NCBI GenBank assembly: GCA_036010965.1 | Contig: DASCMO010000075.1 | Coordinates: 1 to 54,552, forward strand | Length of the DNA: 54,552 nucleotides | Origin: GCA-2686265 sp036010965 | Lineage (GTDB): Bacteria; Planctomycetota; UBA1135; GCA-002686595 | Reading direction: 5' to 3' | Part shown: positions 1 to 7,296 of the stretch, one piece after another | How positions within the stretch are numbered: the stretch's first letter is position 1 | Layout: each line of letters opens with the position of its first letter | Translations under genes and position numbers: made by a program | Notes under the pieces: generated by a model | What the model was told of the DNA's origin: nothing | Databases searched by the model: none | Seen by the model: the letters and a program-made list of their open reading frames with translations, nothing else

Positions 1-561
1 GAGACAACCTGGGACGATTCCGTCCGTCGGCTCTGCATGGCCTGGCCCACGGTTCCCGTCGGCGTCGACGAGGACTACGCCTTCGACTTTGTCTCGACGA
101 TCCTCACCACGGGCCGCCTCTCGCGCCTGTACCGTCGGCTCGTCAAGGGCAAGGGGGGGGCGGTCAGCGTCTCGACCCACAACGACACGCGGGTGGAGTC
201 GGGCGCCTTCTGGCTCCTCGCGGAGTGCAAGGAGGGGCACGCCCCAACGGAGCTCGAGCGGGCCGTGGATGGGGAGCTCGCGCGCCTGGCGGACGAGCTC
301 GTCAGTCCCTCGGAGCTGCGGCGGGCTCGCAACATCCTCGTCGCCGCCGACGCTTACGAGTCCGAGACCGTCGCGGACCTGGCCGACGAGTTGGGGGGCT
401 ACGCCGTGGATGCGGACTGGCGTCTGGCGGTGACCAGCGTCGAGCGCCTGTCCGCGGTTCGACCGCGCGCTGTGCGCGACGCCGTGCGCCGCTTCCTGCG
501 TCCCGAGCGTCGCGTGCTCGGCTGGTCGCTACCGCATGAGGCGGGGAAGGTTCGAGGATGA
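1..561 (+). CDS. M16 family metallopeptidase, C-terminal part (5' end outside window)
   Basis: The frame is open from the first base, so this is the end of a longer gene. About 186 residues are visible and match the second half of an M16B (processing-peptidase-like) protein: the TVPVGVDEDY segment, the GRLSRLYRRL helix and a long alpha-helical tail. The HxxEH zinc motif would lie upstream and cannot be checked. Where M16 C-terminal domains usually carry an Arg/Tyr pair in an R..GLAYSV context, this protein reads KGKGGAVSVS, so that pair is missing. The stop codon overlaps the next start (ATGA), which indicates translational coupling. The likely role is the catalytic subunit of a two-protein M16 peptidase. 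The family is fairly certain; the subunit role is inferred. Confidence 0.85.
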   Translation, partial: ETTWDDSVRRLCMAWPTVPVGVDEDYAFDFVSTILTTGRLSRLYRRLVKGKGGAVSVSTHNDTRVESGAFWLLAECKEGHAPTELERAVDGELARLADELVSPSELRRARNILVAADAYESETVADLADELGGYAVDADWRLAVTSVERLSAVRPRAVRDAVRRFLRPERRVLGWSLPHEAGKVRG

Positions 562-1880
562 GCGGTCGATCCGCGGTCTCGGCGGCCGCTTCTTCGTCCC
601 TGCCGACGATCCACCTGCCCGTGGAGCGCTTCGAGTTGCCCTGCGGCGCGCTCTTGCTCGTGACGCCGCGGACCGGAGCGCCCGTCTGCGCGATCCGGGT
701 CCACTTGCGCGGCGGAGCGTCCCTCGACCCGTCCGGGCGCGAGGGCACCGCCTACCTGACCGGTGCCCTGCTCGATCAGGGGACGCGACGCCACGATGAG
801 CGTGGGCTCGCGACCCTGCTCGAACCGGCCGGTGGCGAGGTCAGCGGCGATGCCTCGGGGCTGCGGGGATCGATCGTTGGCAACCAGTGGCGCCTGCTCG
901 TGCGCGTGATGGCCGAGCTCCTCACCGAGCCCGCCTTCCCCGCGCGCGACGTGCGCGTGCAGCTCGCGCGCATGCAGCACCGCCTGGCCGTCGAGCGCGA
1001 CGATCCTCGGCGCCAGGGCGGGGTCCGCTTCCGCAGGCTCGTGTACGGCGATCACTGGATCGGCCGGCCGGCCTACGGGACCCTCGAGAGCGTGAGGTGC
1101 ATCGAGCCGCGCCATCTGCGGGCCCACCACCGAACGAACTGGGTCGCCGGCCGCGCCACGATCGCCGTCTGCGGCGATGTGGACCCCCAGGCCGTGCGGC
1201 GCGCCTTCGCCCGCGTCCTCGCGGGCTGGGAGAGAGGCGCCCCCCGCCCGAGCCGCCAGGCGACCATGCCCGAGCCTTCCGTGCGCATGGACGTCTTCCC
1301 CGCCGAGCGCAAGCAGGTGCACGTCTACCTCGGCCATCTCGGCATCCGTCGCAAGGACCCGGACTACGCAGCGCTGGTGGTCATGGACCACATCCTCGGC
1401 ACGGGCCCGGGCTTCACCAATCGCATCGCGCGCCGCCTGCGAGACGAGCTGGGCCTTGCCTACTCGGTGAACGCCAGCATCCACTCCTCCGCGGGGATCC
1501 TGCCCGGGCTATTCACGGCCTACATCGGGACCTCGCCCGAGAATGTGGGGGTTGCGGTCGAGGGCTTCCTGCGCGAGATCCGCCGCATCCAGGACGAGCC
1601 CGTCTCGGCCGAAGAGCTCGACGTGGCGCGCAGCTACCTGATCGGCTCCTTCTCGATGGGGTTCGATCGCGCGTCGCGGCGCGCGAGCTACCTGATCTCC
1701 AAGGAGATCCACGGCCTGCCCGACGACATCCTCGCACAAATGCCGCGGGAGTTCTCGGCGGTGAAACCCGAGGACATCCAGCGCGCGGCTCGCGCGCACT
1801 TGCGCCCCGACGCCTGCTGTCTGTGCGCGGCGGGGCCGGTTTCACGCGGCGCCCTGCGCAAGATCCTGAGCGCCGGTTAG
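558..1880 (+). CDS. M16 family peptidase-like protein lacking the HxxEH motif
   Basis: 440 residues covering a full two-domain M16 half. At the place where active members have HFLEHM-type sequence, about 70 residues in, this one reads EGTAYLTGALLDQGT, so both zinc histidines and the catalytic Glu are absent. The C-terminal domain keeps the substrate-binding signature RLRDELGLAYSV (around residues 292-303). This is the reverse of its upstream neighbour, which lacks that signature. In two-subunit M16B peptidases one chain carries the metal site and the other carries the Arg/Tyr pair, and the ATGA overlap with the preceding gene fits such a complex. No signal peptide is obvious. Family assignment is firm; the noncatalytic role is inferred from missing residues. 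Confidence 0.9.
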   Translation: MSGRSAVSAAASSSLPTIHLPVERFELPCGALLLVTPRTGAPVCAIRVHLRGGASLDPSGREGTAYLTGALLDQGTRRHDERGLATLLEPAGGEVSGDASGLRGSIVGNQWRLLVRVMAELLTEPAFPARDVRVQLARMQHRLAVERDDPRRQGGVRFRRLVYGDHWIGRPAYGTLESVRCIEPRHLRAHHRTNWVAGRATIAVCGDVDPQAVRRAFARVLAGWERGAPRPSRQATMPEPSVRMDVFPAERKQVHVYLGHLGIRRKDPDYAALVVMDHILGTGPGFTNRIARRLRDELGLAYSVNASIHSSAGILPGLFTAYIGTSPENVGVAVEGFLREIRRIQDEPVSAEELDVARSYLIGSFSMGFDRASRRASYLISKEIHGLPDDILAQMPREFSAVKPEDIQRAARAHLRPDACCLCAAGPVSRGALRKILSAG

Positions 1881-2008
1881 CCCGAGCCGCCTCGCTCACC
1901 CCTTGAGGAGCAGGGCGGTCGGGAACGGCGAGCGTCTGGTCTGGGTCACCGGAGCCTCCTGGAGTGGATCGAGGCCGGGGGCGGACCGAACAGGCGCCCC
2001 CGACGAAG

Positions 2009-2044
2009 AGAGCCGCCCGACCTCGCTTGAGGCCGGGCGGCTCT
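2009..2044 (-). terminator. Rho-independent-like hairpin between M16 gene and groEL
   Basis: An 11-bp perfect stem (AGAGCCGCCCG with its complement) extends by a further 4 bp after one mismatch around a GCTT loop. It lies between two convergent genes, 22 bp past the groEL stop. On the plus strand it is followed by TTTGTCG and on the minus strand by CTTCGTCG, so neither side has a long T tract. It could serve both directions. Confidence 0.65.
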
Positions 2045-2066
2045 TTGTCGTGGGGAGAGGAGTGGC

Positions 2067-3674
2067 TCAGTGGGCGTGACCCGCGGGCTCCTTCTCCTTT
2101 TCAGGGAGGTCGCTGACCAGAGCGTCGGTGGTGAGCAGCAGGCTCGCCACGGAGGCCGCGTTCTGGAGCGCAGTGCGCACGACCTTGGTGGGGTCGATCA
2201 CACCGGCCTTGACGAGGTCCTCGTAGGTGTCGGTGGCGGCGTTGTAGCCGAAGGTGTAGCCCTTGCCGCTGGAGCGCACGTTCTGGACCACCACGGAGCC
2301 GTCCTGACCCGCGTTGATGGCGATCTGACGCATGGGCGCCTCGATCGCGCGACGCACGATCATGGCTCCGACCCGCTCGTCGCCGACGAGTTTCAGCTTC
2401 TCGACCATGTCGATGGCGCTCACCAAGGCGGCGCCGCCGCCGACCACGATGCCCTCTTCGACCGCAGCGCGCGTGGCGTGCAGCGCGTCCTCGACGCGGG
2501 CCTTCTTTTCCTTCATCTCGGCCTCGGTCGCGGCGCCGACGTTGATCTGCGCCACACCGCCGGAGAGCTTGGCGAGGCGCTCCTGGAGCTTCTCGCTGTC
2601 GTAGTCCGACTTGGTGACCTCGATCTCGGCGCGGATCTGGGCGATGCGCCCCTGGATGGCCTTCTTCTTGCCCGCACCCTCGATGATCGTCGTCTCGTCC
2701 TTGTTGACGATGATCTTCTTGGCGCGGCCGAGGTCGGCCATGGTCAGGGATTCCAGGCTGCCGCCCGTGGCCTCGAAGACCGGGCTGGCGCCCGTCAGGA
2801 TGCCCAGGTCTTCCATCATCGCCTTGCGGCGATCACCGAAGCCGGGGGCCTTCACGGCGCAGCAAGGGAACGACCCGCGCAGTCGGTTCACGACCAGGGT
2901 GGCGAGGGCCTCGCCCTCGACGTCCTCGGCGATCACGATCAGGGGCTTGCCGCTCTGGGCAACCTGCTCGAGCAGCGGGATCATGTCCTTGATGTTCGAG
3001 ATCTTCTTCTCGTGGATCAGGACGTAGGCGTCCTCGAGGACGCACTCCATGGTCTGTGGCTTGGTGATGAAGTGCGGCGACAGGAAGCCCTTGTCGAACT
3101 GCATTCCCTCGACCCACTCGACCTTCGTCTCGAGGGTCTTGCCCTCTTCAACGGTGATGACGCCGTCCTTGCCGACGCGCTCCATAGCCTCGCCGATCAT
3201 GGATCCGATCTCTCCGTCACCGTTGGCGGCGATCGAGCCGACCTTGGCCACGTCGTCGCCGGCGACCGGCTTGGAGGCCTTCGCGAGGGACTTCACGACC
3301 GCCGTGACGGCCTTGTCCATACCGCGCTTGAGTTCGACGGGGTTGGCGCCGGCGGTGACGTTCTTGAGTCCTTCGAGGAAGATCGACTCGGCCAGGACCG
3401 TGGCGGTGGTCGTGCCGTCGCCTGCCTGGTCGTTGGTCTGGGAGGCGACCTGCTTCACGAGCTGAGCGCCCATGTTCTCGTAGGCGTCCTCGAGGTCGAC
3501 TTCCTTGCTGACCGTCACGCCGTCCTTGGTCACCGTGGGGCTCCCGAAAGACTTCTCGATGATCACGTTCCGGCCACGGGGACCGAGGGTGATCTTGACG
3601 GCGCGCGCCAGCTTGCTTACGCCGTTCTTGATGTGTTCACGCGCGTTCGCGTCGTAAGTGATCTGCTTGGCCAT
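2067..3674 (-). CDS. groEL: Chaperonin GroEL (60 kDa)
   Basis: 535 residues, the usual GroEL size, with the ATP-site signature GDGTTTATVLA, the AVKAPGFGDRRKAM segment of the apical domain and the conserved IVNKDETTIIEGAG stretch. It forms the double-ring folding chamber with GroES in the cytoplasm. The ATG is preceded by GGAG with a 10-base spacer. groES lies 73 bp upstream on the same strand. No CIRCE-type inverted repeat is visible in the gap or before groES, so HrcA control is not supported here. The C-terminus ends in EKEKEPAGHAH and lacks the Gly-Gly-Met repeat tail typical of single-copy GroELs. That may mean one of several paralogues, as is common in Planctomycetota. Confidence 0.98.
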   Translation of the reverse strand: MAKQITYDANAREHIKNGVSKLARAVKITLGPRGRNVIIEKSFGSPTVTKDGVTVSKEVDLEDAYENMGAQLVKQVASQTNDQAGDGTTTATVLAESIFLEGLKNVTAGANPVELKRGMDKAVTAVVKSLAKASKPVAGDDVAKVGSIAANGDGEIGSMIGEAMERVGKDGVITVEEGKTLETKVEWVEGMQFDKGFLSPHFITKPQTMECVLEDAYVLIHEKKISNIKDMIPLLEQVAQSGKPLIVIAEDVEGEALATLVVNRLRGSFPCCAVKAPGFGDRRKAMMEDLGILTGASPVFEATGGSLESLTMADLGRAKKIIVNKDETTIIEGAGKKKAIQGRIAQIRAEIEVTKSDYDSEKLQERLAKLSGGVAQINVGAATEAEMKEKKARVEDALHATRAAVEEGIVVGGGAALVSAIDMVEKLKLVGDERVGAMIVRRAIEAPMRQIAINAGQDGSVVVQNVRSSGKGYTFGYNAATDTYEDLVKAGVIDPTKVVRTALQNAASVASLLLTTDALVSDLPEKEKEPAGHAH

Positions 3675-3747
3675 GATTTTCTTTCTCCGGAGACTTGAGC
3701 GCTCCGGCCTCTCGTGAGTGTGCTCGAAGGATCTGTGTTGGAGGGAT

Positions 3748-4083
3748 CTAGCCTTCGATCACGCCCAGGATGTCGCGCTCTTCCATGATCATGTACTCCT
3801 CGCCGGAGTACTTGACGTCCGTACCTCCGTAGGAGGTGAACAGCACGCGGTCGCCGCTCTTGACCGAGAAGGTCGAGCGCTCGCCGTTGTCGAGCATGCG
3901 GCCCTCGCCGACGGCGATGATGACGCCTTCCTTGGGCTTCTCCTTGGCGCTCTCGGGCAGCAGGATGCCACCGGCGGTGATCTCCTCGGCCTCGATACGC
4001 TGGACGAGGACGCGATCACCGAGGGGGCGGATCATGGGGGAACCGGTCTTGGCCTTGCGGGCCGACTTCGTCTTGGTAGCCAT
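3748..4083 (-). CDS. groES: Co-chaperonin GroES (10 kDa)
   Basis: 111 residues from the ATG at 4083. The core is a complete GroES: IRPLGDRVLVQR at the start, the mobile loop around EEITAGGILLPESAKEKP, and ILGVIEG at the end. It caps GroEL. The chosen start adds a basic leader (MATKTKSARKAKTGSP) before the normal beginning. An internal ATG at 4035 would give a standard 95-residue protein but has no Shine-Dalgarno-like sequence, whereas a purine-rich AAGAAGAGA precedes 4083. The open frame extends much further upstream, but that part is compositionally noncoding and is covered by the response regulator gene. The gene lies 41 bp downstream of that regulator on the same strand. Confidence 0.95.
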   Translation of the reverse strand: MATKTKSARKAKTGSPMIRPLGDRVLVQRIEAEEITAGGILLPESAKEKPKEGVIIAVGEGRMLDNGERSTFSVKSGDRVLFTSYGGTDVKYSGEEYMIMEERDILGVIEG

Positions 4084-4124
4084 GGTTTCAGGTCTCTTCT
4101 TTTCTAGGGGAGAACGGTGACGGT

Positions 4125-4511
4125 TCACGCCAGTCCGAGCACACGGCACACTTCGGTGCGGAGCTGGACGGGCTGGACGGGTTTGCGCAGGACGGCGACG
4201 GCGCCGGCTTGCAGGGCGAGTTGCTCCAGGTCGCCGTGGGCGTCCGCGGAGCAGAAGATGCAGGGGACCGCGAGCTCCTCGGCACGGACGGTGCGGAGGA
4301 TGTCGAGGCCCGTGATGTGCGGGGAATCGCTGCCCGGCATCTGGTGGTCGAGCAGAGCCAGGTCGACCGCCCGCGCTCGGACGATCTCCAGGGCCTCGCC
4401 ACCGGAGCCGGCCATCAGGACCGCGAGGCCCAGGCCGGACAGGAGGTCCGCCAGACCGTGACGGATCTCCGGCTCGTCGTCGGCGATCAGGATGGTGGGG
4501 TCGATGGCCAT
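4125..4511 (-). CDS. Single-domain response regulator (receiver only, CheY-like)
   Basis: 128 residues forming one receiver domain with no output domain. The acidic pair DDE is at 11-13, the phospho-acceptor is Asp55 in LALLDHQMPG, the switch residue is Ser88 and the conserved Lys is Lys110 in LRKPVQP. The start at 4511 was chosen because the fold begins there with MAIDPTILIADDE and GGGGAAG precedes it. The frame stays open upstream but encodes nothing recognisable. No histidine kinase is in the window. Its position directly upstream of groES-groEL, same strand with a 41-bp gap, suggests cotranscription. Output must pass through a protein partner. Domain assignment is certain; partner and function are unknown. 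Confidence 0.93.
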   Translation of the reverse strand: MAIDPTILIADDEPEIRHGLADLLSGLGLAVLMAGSGGEALEIVRARAVDLALLDHQMPGSDSPHITGLDILRTVRAEELAVPCIFCSADAHGDLEQLALQAGAVAVLRKPVQPVQLRTEVCRVLGLA

Positions 4512-4669
4512 GGGGCTTCCCCGGGACGCGGGCCCGGTGGCGCCGCAGAAGCAAACCGCGTGCCCGCTCTCCGGGGGCCGGCCCGATGTGCACCAGGGGG
4601 TCGCCAGCCCTTGTCCCGCAAGGGTTTCCATCGATCGGAGAGGATGCGGCTGGGCACTCCGGCGCTCGC

Positions 4670-4731
4670 CCCAGGCTGCCAAGGTGGCAGCCTGGGTGCG
4701 GGCCCCTGGCGCCACCTGTCACGATGACAGG
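4670..4731. repeat. Two adjacent perfect hairpins in a divergent intergenic region
   Basis: The first is a 12-bp perfect stem (CCCAGGCTGCCA and its complement) around AGG at 4670-4696. The second is a 7-bp perfect stem (CCTGTCA/TGACAGG) around CGA at 4715-4731. They lie between the response-regulator gene (minus) and the M19 dipeptidase gene (plus), ending 47 bp before the latter's start. They could be operators for a dimeric regulator, a 5'-UTR structure, or a small repeat element. The function is not determined. Confidence 0.5.
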
Positions 4732-4778
4732 CTGGTTCGCGTTGCGCCGGGGGAGGGTGGGGGCCAGGATCGCGACCC

Positions 4779-5942
4779 GTGAGCGCTCCCTCGATCCCCA
4801 TCCCGCCCCTGTCGGTCTTCGACGCCCACGTGGACTCCCTCCAGCTGTCCCTGGACGCGGGCTGCGACCTGGGGGTGGCGGCCCCTGGGCACCTGGACCT
4901 GGAGCGTGGCCTGGCCGGCGGCCTGGGGGTGGTGGTGCTGGTCTGCTGGGTGGAGCCACGCTGGATCGAGACGACCGGCGCGCGGGCGCGCACGGAGGCC
5001 CTGCTCGGCGAGTTCCACGCCCTCCTGGCGCGCCACCCCGAGCGGGTGCGCTTCGCGGGCAACGGCGAGGACCTCGAGCGGGCGCGCAAGGCTGGCGTGG
5101 TCGCGGGCATCGCCGGTATCGAGGGCGGGCACTCGATCGAGGAGAGCCTGGAGACGCTCGAGCACTTCTTCGAGCGCGGCGTGCGCGTCATGACGCTGGT
5201 CTGGAACAACCACCTCTCGTGGATCCGTTCCTGTCAGGACGGCGCGGGCCCGGGGGTTCCCGAGGGTCTCTCCGACTTCGGTCTCTCGGTGGTGCGGCGC
5301 ATGAACGAGCTGGGGATGGTGGTGGACCTTTCCCATGCGTCCGAGCGCGCGTTCTTCGACGCCCTCGACGTGAGTGAGCGTCCGGTGATCGCGAGTCACT
5401 CCGCCTGCCGTGCCTTGCACGACCATCCCCGCAACCTGACCGATGATCAGTTGCGCGCGCTGGGAGCGAACGGTGGCGTGTGCGGCATTGTGTTCCTGCC
5501 GAGCTTCCTCGACGCCGACGCCCGTGCGGAGGCCGAGCGTGTGCGCCGCACGGACGCCTTCCGCGCCATCGACAGCGCCGACCCCGTCGAACGCGCTCTG
5601 GCACGCAATGAGCACCTGCAGCGCTCCGTGCGCCCGCTCTCCCTGGAGCGCGTGGCCGACCACGTGCTGCACGCGGTCGAGGTGGCCGGGATCGAGCACG
5701 TCGGCCTGGGTTCAGACTTCGACGGCATCGACCACACCCCGGCGGGTCTGGAGGACGCGAGCTGCTATCCCGCCCTGGCCGACGCCCTCACCCGCCGCGG
5801 TTTCGGCTCCGAGGAACTCGACCGCATCCTGGGCGCCAACATGCGCCGCGTCTTCAGCGAGGTGACGGGCGCGGGGACGCGCGCGTCACGGTCCCCGTCC
5901 GATTCCCGACCCTCTCCTCCCGACGGACCTGCCCGGAGCTGA
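4779..5942 (+). CDS. Peptidase M19 (membrane/renal dipeptidase family)
   Basis: 387 residues. Zinc-site motifs of the M19 TIM barrel are all visible: FDAHVD near the start (His and Asp), GIEGGHS (bridging Glu), DLSHAS and SHSACR (His ligands), and GLGSDFDGID near the end. Members hydrolyse dipeptides, including some with D-amino acids. The GTG start at 4779 has AGGA with a 9-base spacer, and there is no in-frame ATG nearby. No signal peptide is seen, so it is probably cytoplasmic despite the family name. It is transcribed divergently from the response regulator. The last 25 residues are a Ser/Pro/Arg-rich low-complexity tail. The family is certain; substrate is unknown. Confidence 0.95.
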   Translation: MSAPSIPIPPLSVFDAHVDSLQLSLDAGCDLGVAAPGHLDLERGLAGGLGVVVLVCWVEPRWIETTGARARTEALLGEFHALLARHPERVRFAGNGEDLERARKAGVVAGIAGIEGGHSIEESLETLEHFFERGVRVMTLVWNNHLSWIRSCQDGAGPGVPEGLSDFGLSVVRRMNELGMVVDLSHASERAFFDALDVSERPVIASHSACRALHDHPRNLTDDQLRALGANGGVCGIVFLPSFLDADARAEAERVRRTDAFRAIDSADPVERALARNEHLQRSVRPLSLERVADHVLHAVEVAGIEHVGLGSDFDGIDHTPAGLEDASCYPALADALTRRGFGSEELDRILGANMRRVFSEVTGAGTRASRSPSDSRPSPPDGPARS

Positions 5943-6081
5943 AGTGCCAGGGATGCGGCCGGTCCTGTCGCTCACGCGTCTCGTCCCTTCCCCTGCTCCT
6001 CGAGACCGTCACCACGACGATCTGTGGAACGAACCCACTTCGCTGACGAAGCAGAGAGGAGTGGTGTGTGACCCCGTAAGG

Positions 6082-7296
6082 TCAACGGGAGACGATTTCG
6101 CCCTCGATCACGACCCCGATGCAGTGGGTCGTGTACTCGAACGGGTCGCCGTCATAGAGCGCGAGGTCGCCGTCCTTGCCGATCTCCAGGGAGCCGACGC
6201 GCCCGTCGATGCCGAGCATGCGCGCGGGCGTGAGGGTGATCGCCTCCAGGGCGCGCTCCGCTCCGAGGCCGTGGGCGGCGGCGATGGCGGCCTCGAAGAG
6301 CAAGACGCGCACCTTGGGGACATAGCTCTCGAAACCCGTCTGGATCGCCACCGGAATTCCCGCGTCCACCAGGCGCGCGGCCGTCGTGAAGGACAGGTTC
6401 TTCGTGTCGCCCCAGCCACGGTACATCGTCGGGTGCAACAAGACCGGTACGCCGGCCGCGCGGATCTCGTCGATCAGCGTGTAGGCCTCGGCGGCCATGT
6501 CCAGCCACAGGTCCAGGCCGAACTCTTCCGCCAGGCGCAGGGCGCTGGAGATGTCCTGGGCGCGGTTGGCCGTGACGATGAAGGGCACCTCGCGGGCCAG
6601 AGCGGCGGCCAGGGCTTCCTTGCCCAGGTCGCGCGCCGGCGGAGAGCCCTCACCGTCGTGCTCGACTTGCTCGCGCCGGTAGTCCTGCGCCTCGATCAGG
6701 GCCTCGCGCAGCATGGCCATCATCTTCCCGCGCGTTCCGGGAGAAGAGCCACCGCTCTTCTGGGCTGACGGCGAGAGGGTCGCCGCGATCCCGAAGAAGG
6801 GGTTCACGACAGCCTCGGCCACCGTCGTCCCGCGTGTCTTGGCGATCATCGTCTGGCCCGAGACGAGCTCGCCCGGTGCGTGGCCGACGTGGATCGTCGT
6901 CACACCGAACGAGCGCACATACTCCAACAGGGGCTCGCGCGGGTTGTAGGCGTCGATCGCCCGCAGGCCCGGCTGGATCGGACTGGAGCGCTCGAGCATG
7001 TCCTGGTCGTGGGCCTGGTCATCGCCGTTGTAGATGCCCGACAGTCCGGCGACCGTGCGCACGTTTACCAGCCCAGGGGTCACCACGGCCGCGTGCAGCA
7101 CCTCGTGGCCGGCGGGGATCGGCGTGGAGGAGGCCGGGCCGATGGCGACGATGCGGCCGTCGCTCACGACCACCACGCCGTCGCTGATGATCGCGCCGGA
7201 GACCGTGTGGATCCGCTCCGCCTGCACGGCGACTTGCGCCGTGGCGGGGAGCGCCGAGCAGAGCAGCGCAGCGGCTGCGAGGGTGCGTGCGCCCAT
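6082..7296 (-). CDS. Secreted amidohydrolase-like protein without metal ligands
   Basis: 404 residues from the ATG at 7296, which has a strong AAGGAGG ribosome site; the frame is open further upstream but overlaps the preceding gene. It begins with a signal peptide (MGARTLAAAALLCSALPATAQ). The fold matches the imidazolonepropionase-like amidohydrolases, ending with GRVGSLEIGKDGDLALYDGDPF. The metal site is gone throughout: the usual HxH after PGL is NVR, the two downstream His positions of its partner are replaced (TANRAQD, LDMAAEAY), and the TDD Asp is replaced by QTGFES. It overlaps the upstream paralogue by ATGA. The likely role is a noncatalytic partner. Fold assignment is firm; loss of activity is inferred. 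Confidence 0.9.
   Translation of the reverse strand: MGARTLAAAALLCSALPATAQVAVQAERIHTVSGAIISDGVVVVSDGRIVAIGPASSTPIPAGHEVLHAAVVTPGLVNVRTVAGLSGIYNGDDQAHDQDMLERSSPIQPGLRAIDAYNPREPLLEYVRSFGVTTIHVGHAPGELVSGQTMIAKTRGTTVAEAVVNPFFGIAATLSPSAQKSGGSSPGTRGKMMAMLREALIEAQDYRREQVEHDGEGSPPARDLGKEALAAALAREVPFIVTANRAQDISSALRLAEEFGLDLWLDMAAEAYTLIDEIRAAGVPVLLHPTMYRGWGDTKNLSFTTAARLVDAGIPVAIQTGFESYVPKVRVLLFEAAIAAAHGLGAERALEAITLTPARMLGIDGRVGSLEIGKDGDLALYDGDPFEYTTHCIGVVIEGEIVSR

Noticed and set aside
2070..3698. A 542-codon open frame on the strand opposite groEL
   Set aside because: It is the mirror of GroEL codons in a GC-rich genome, giving a Leu/Asp/His-rich composition with no motif; groEL itself is certain.
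3675..4124. Possible CIRCE element for HrcA control of groESL
   Set aside because: No TTAGCACTC-N9-GAGTGCTAA or close variant was found; the GAGTGTGCTC near 3716 has no matching arm.
4084..4959. Upstream extension of the groES frame to 403 residues
   Set aside because: The extra part is Pro/Arg/Gly-rich out-of-frame sequence of the response-regulator gene; GroES proteins are about 95-110 residues.
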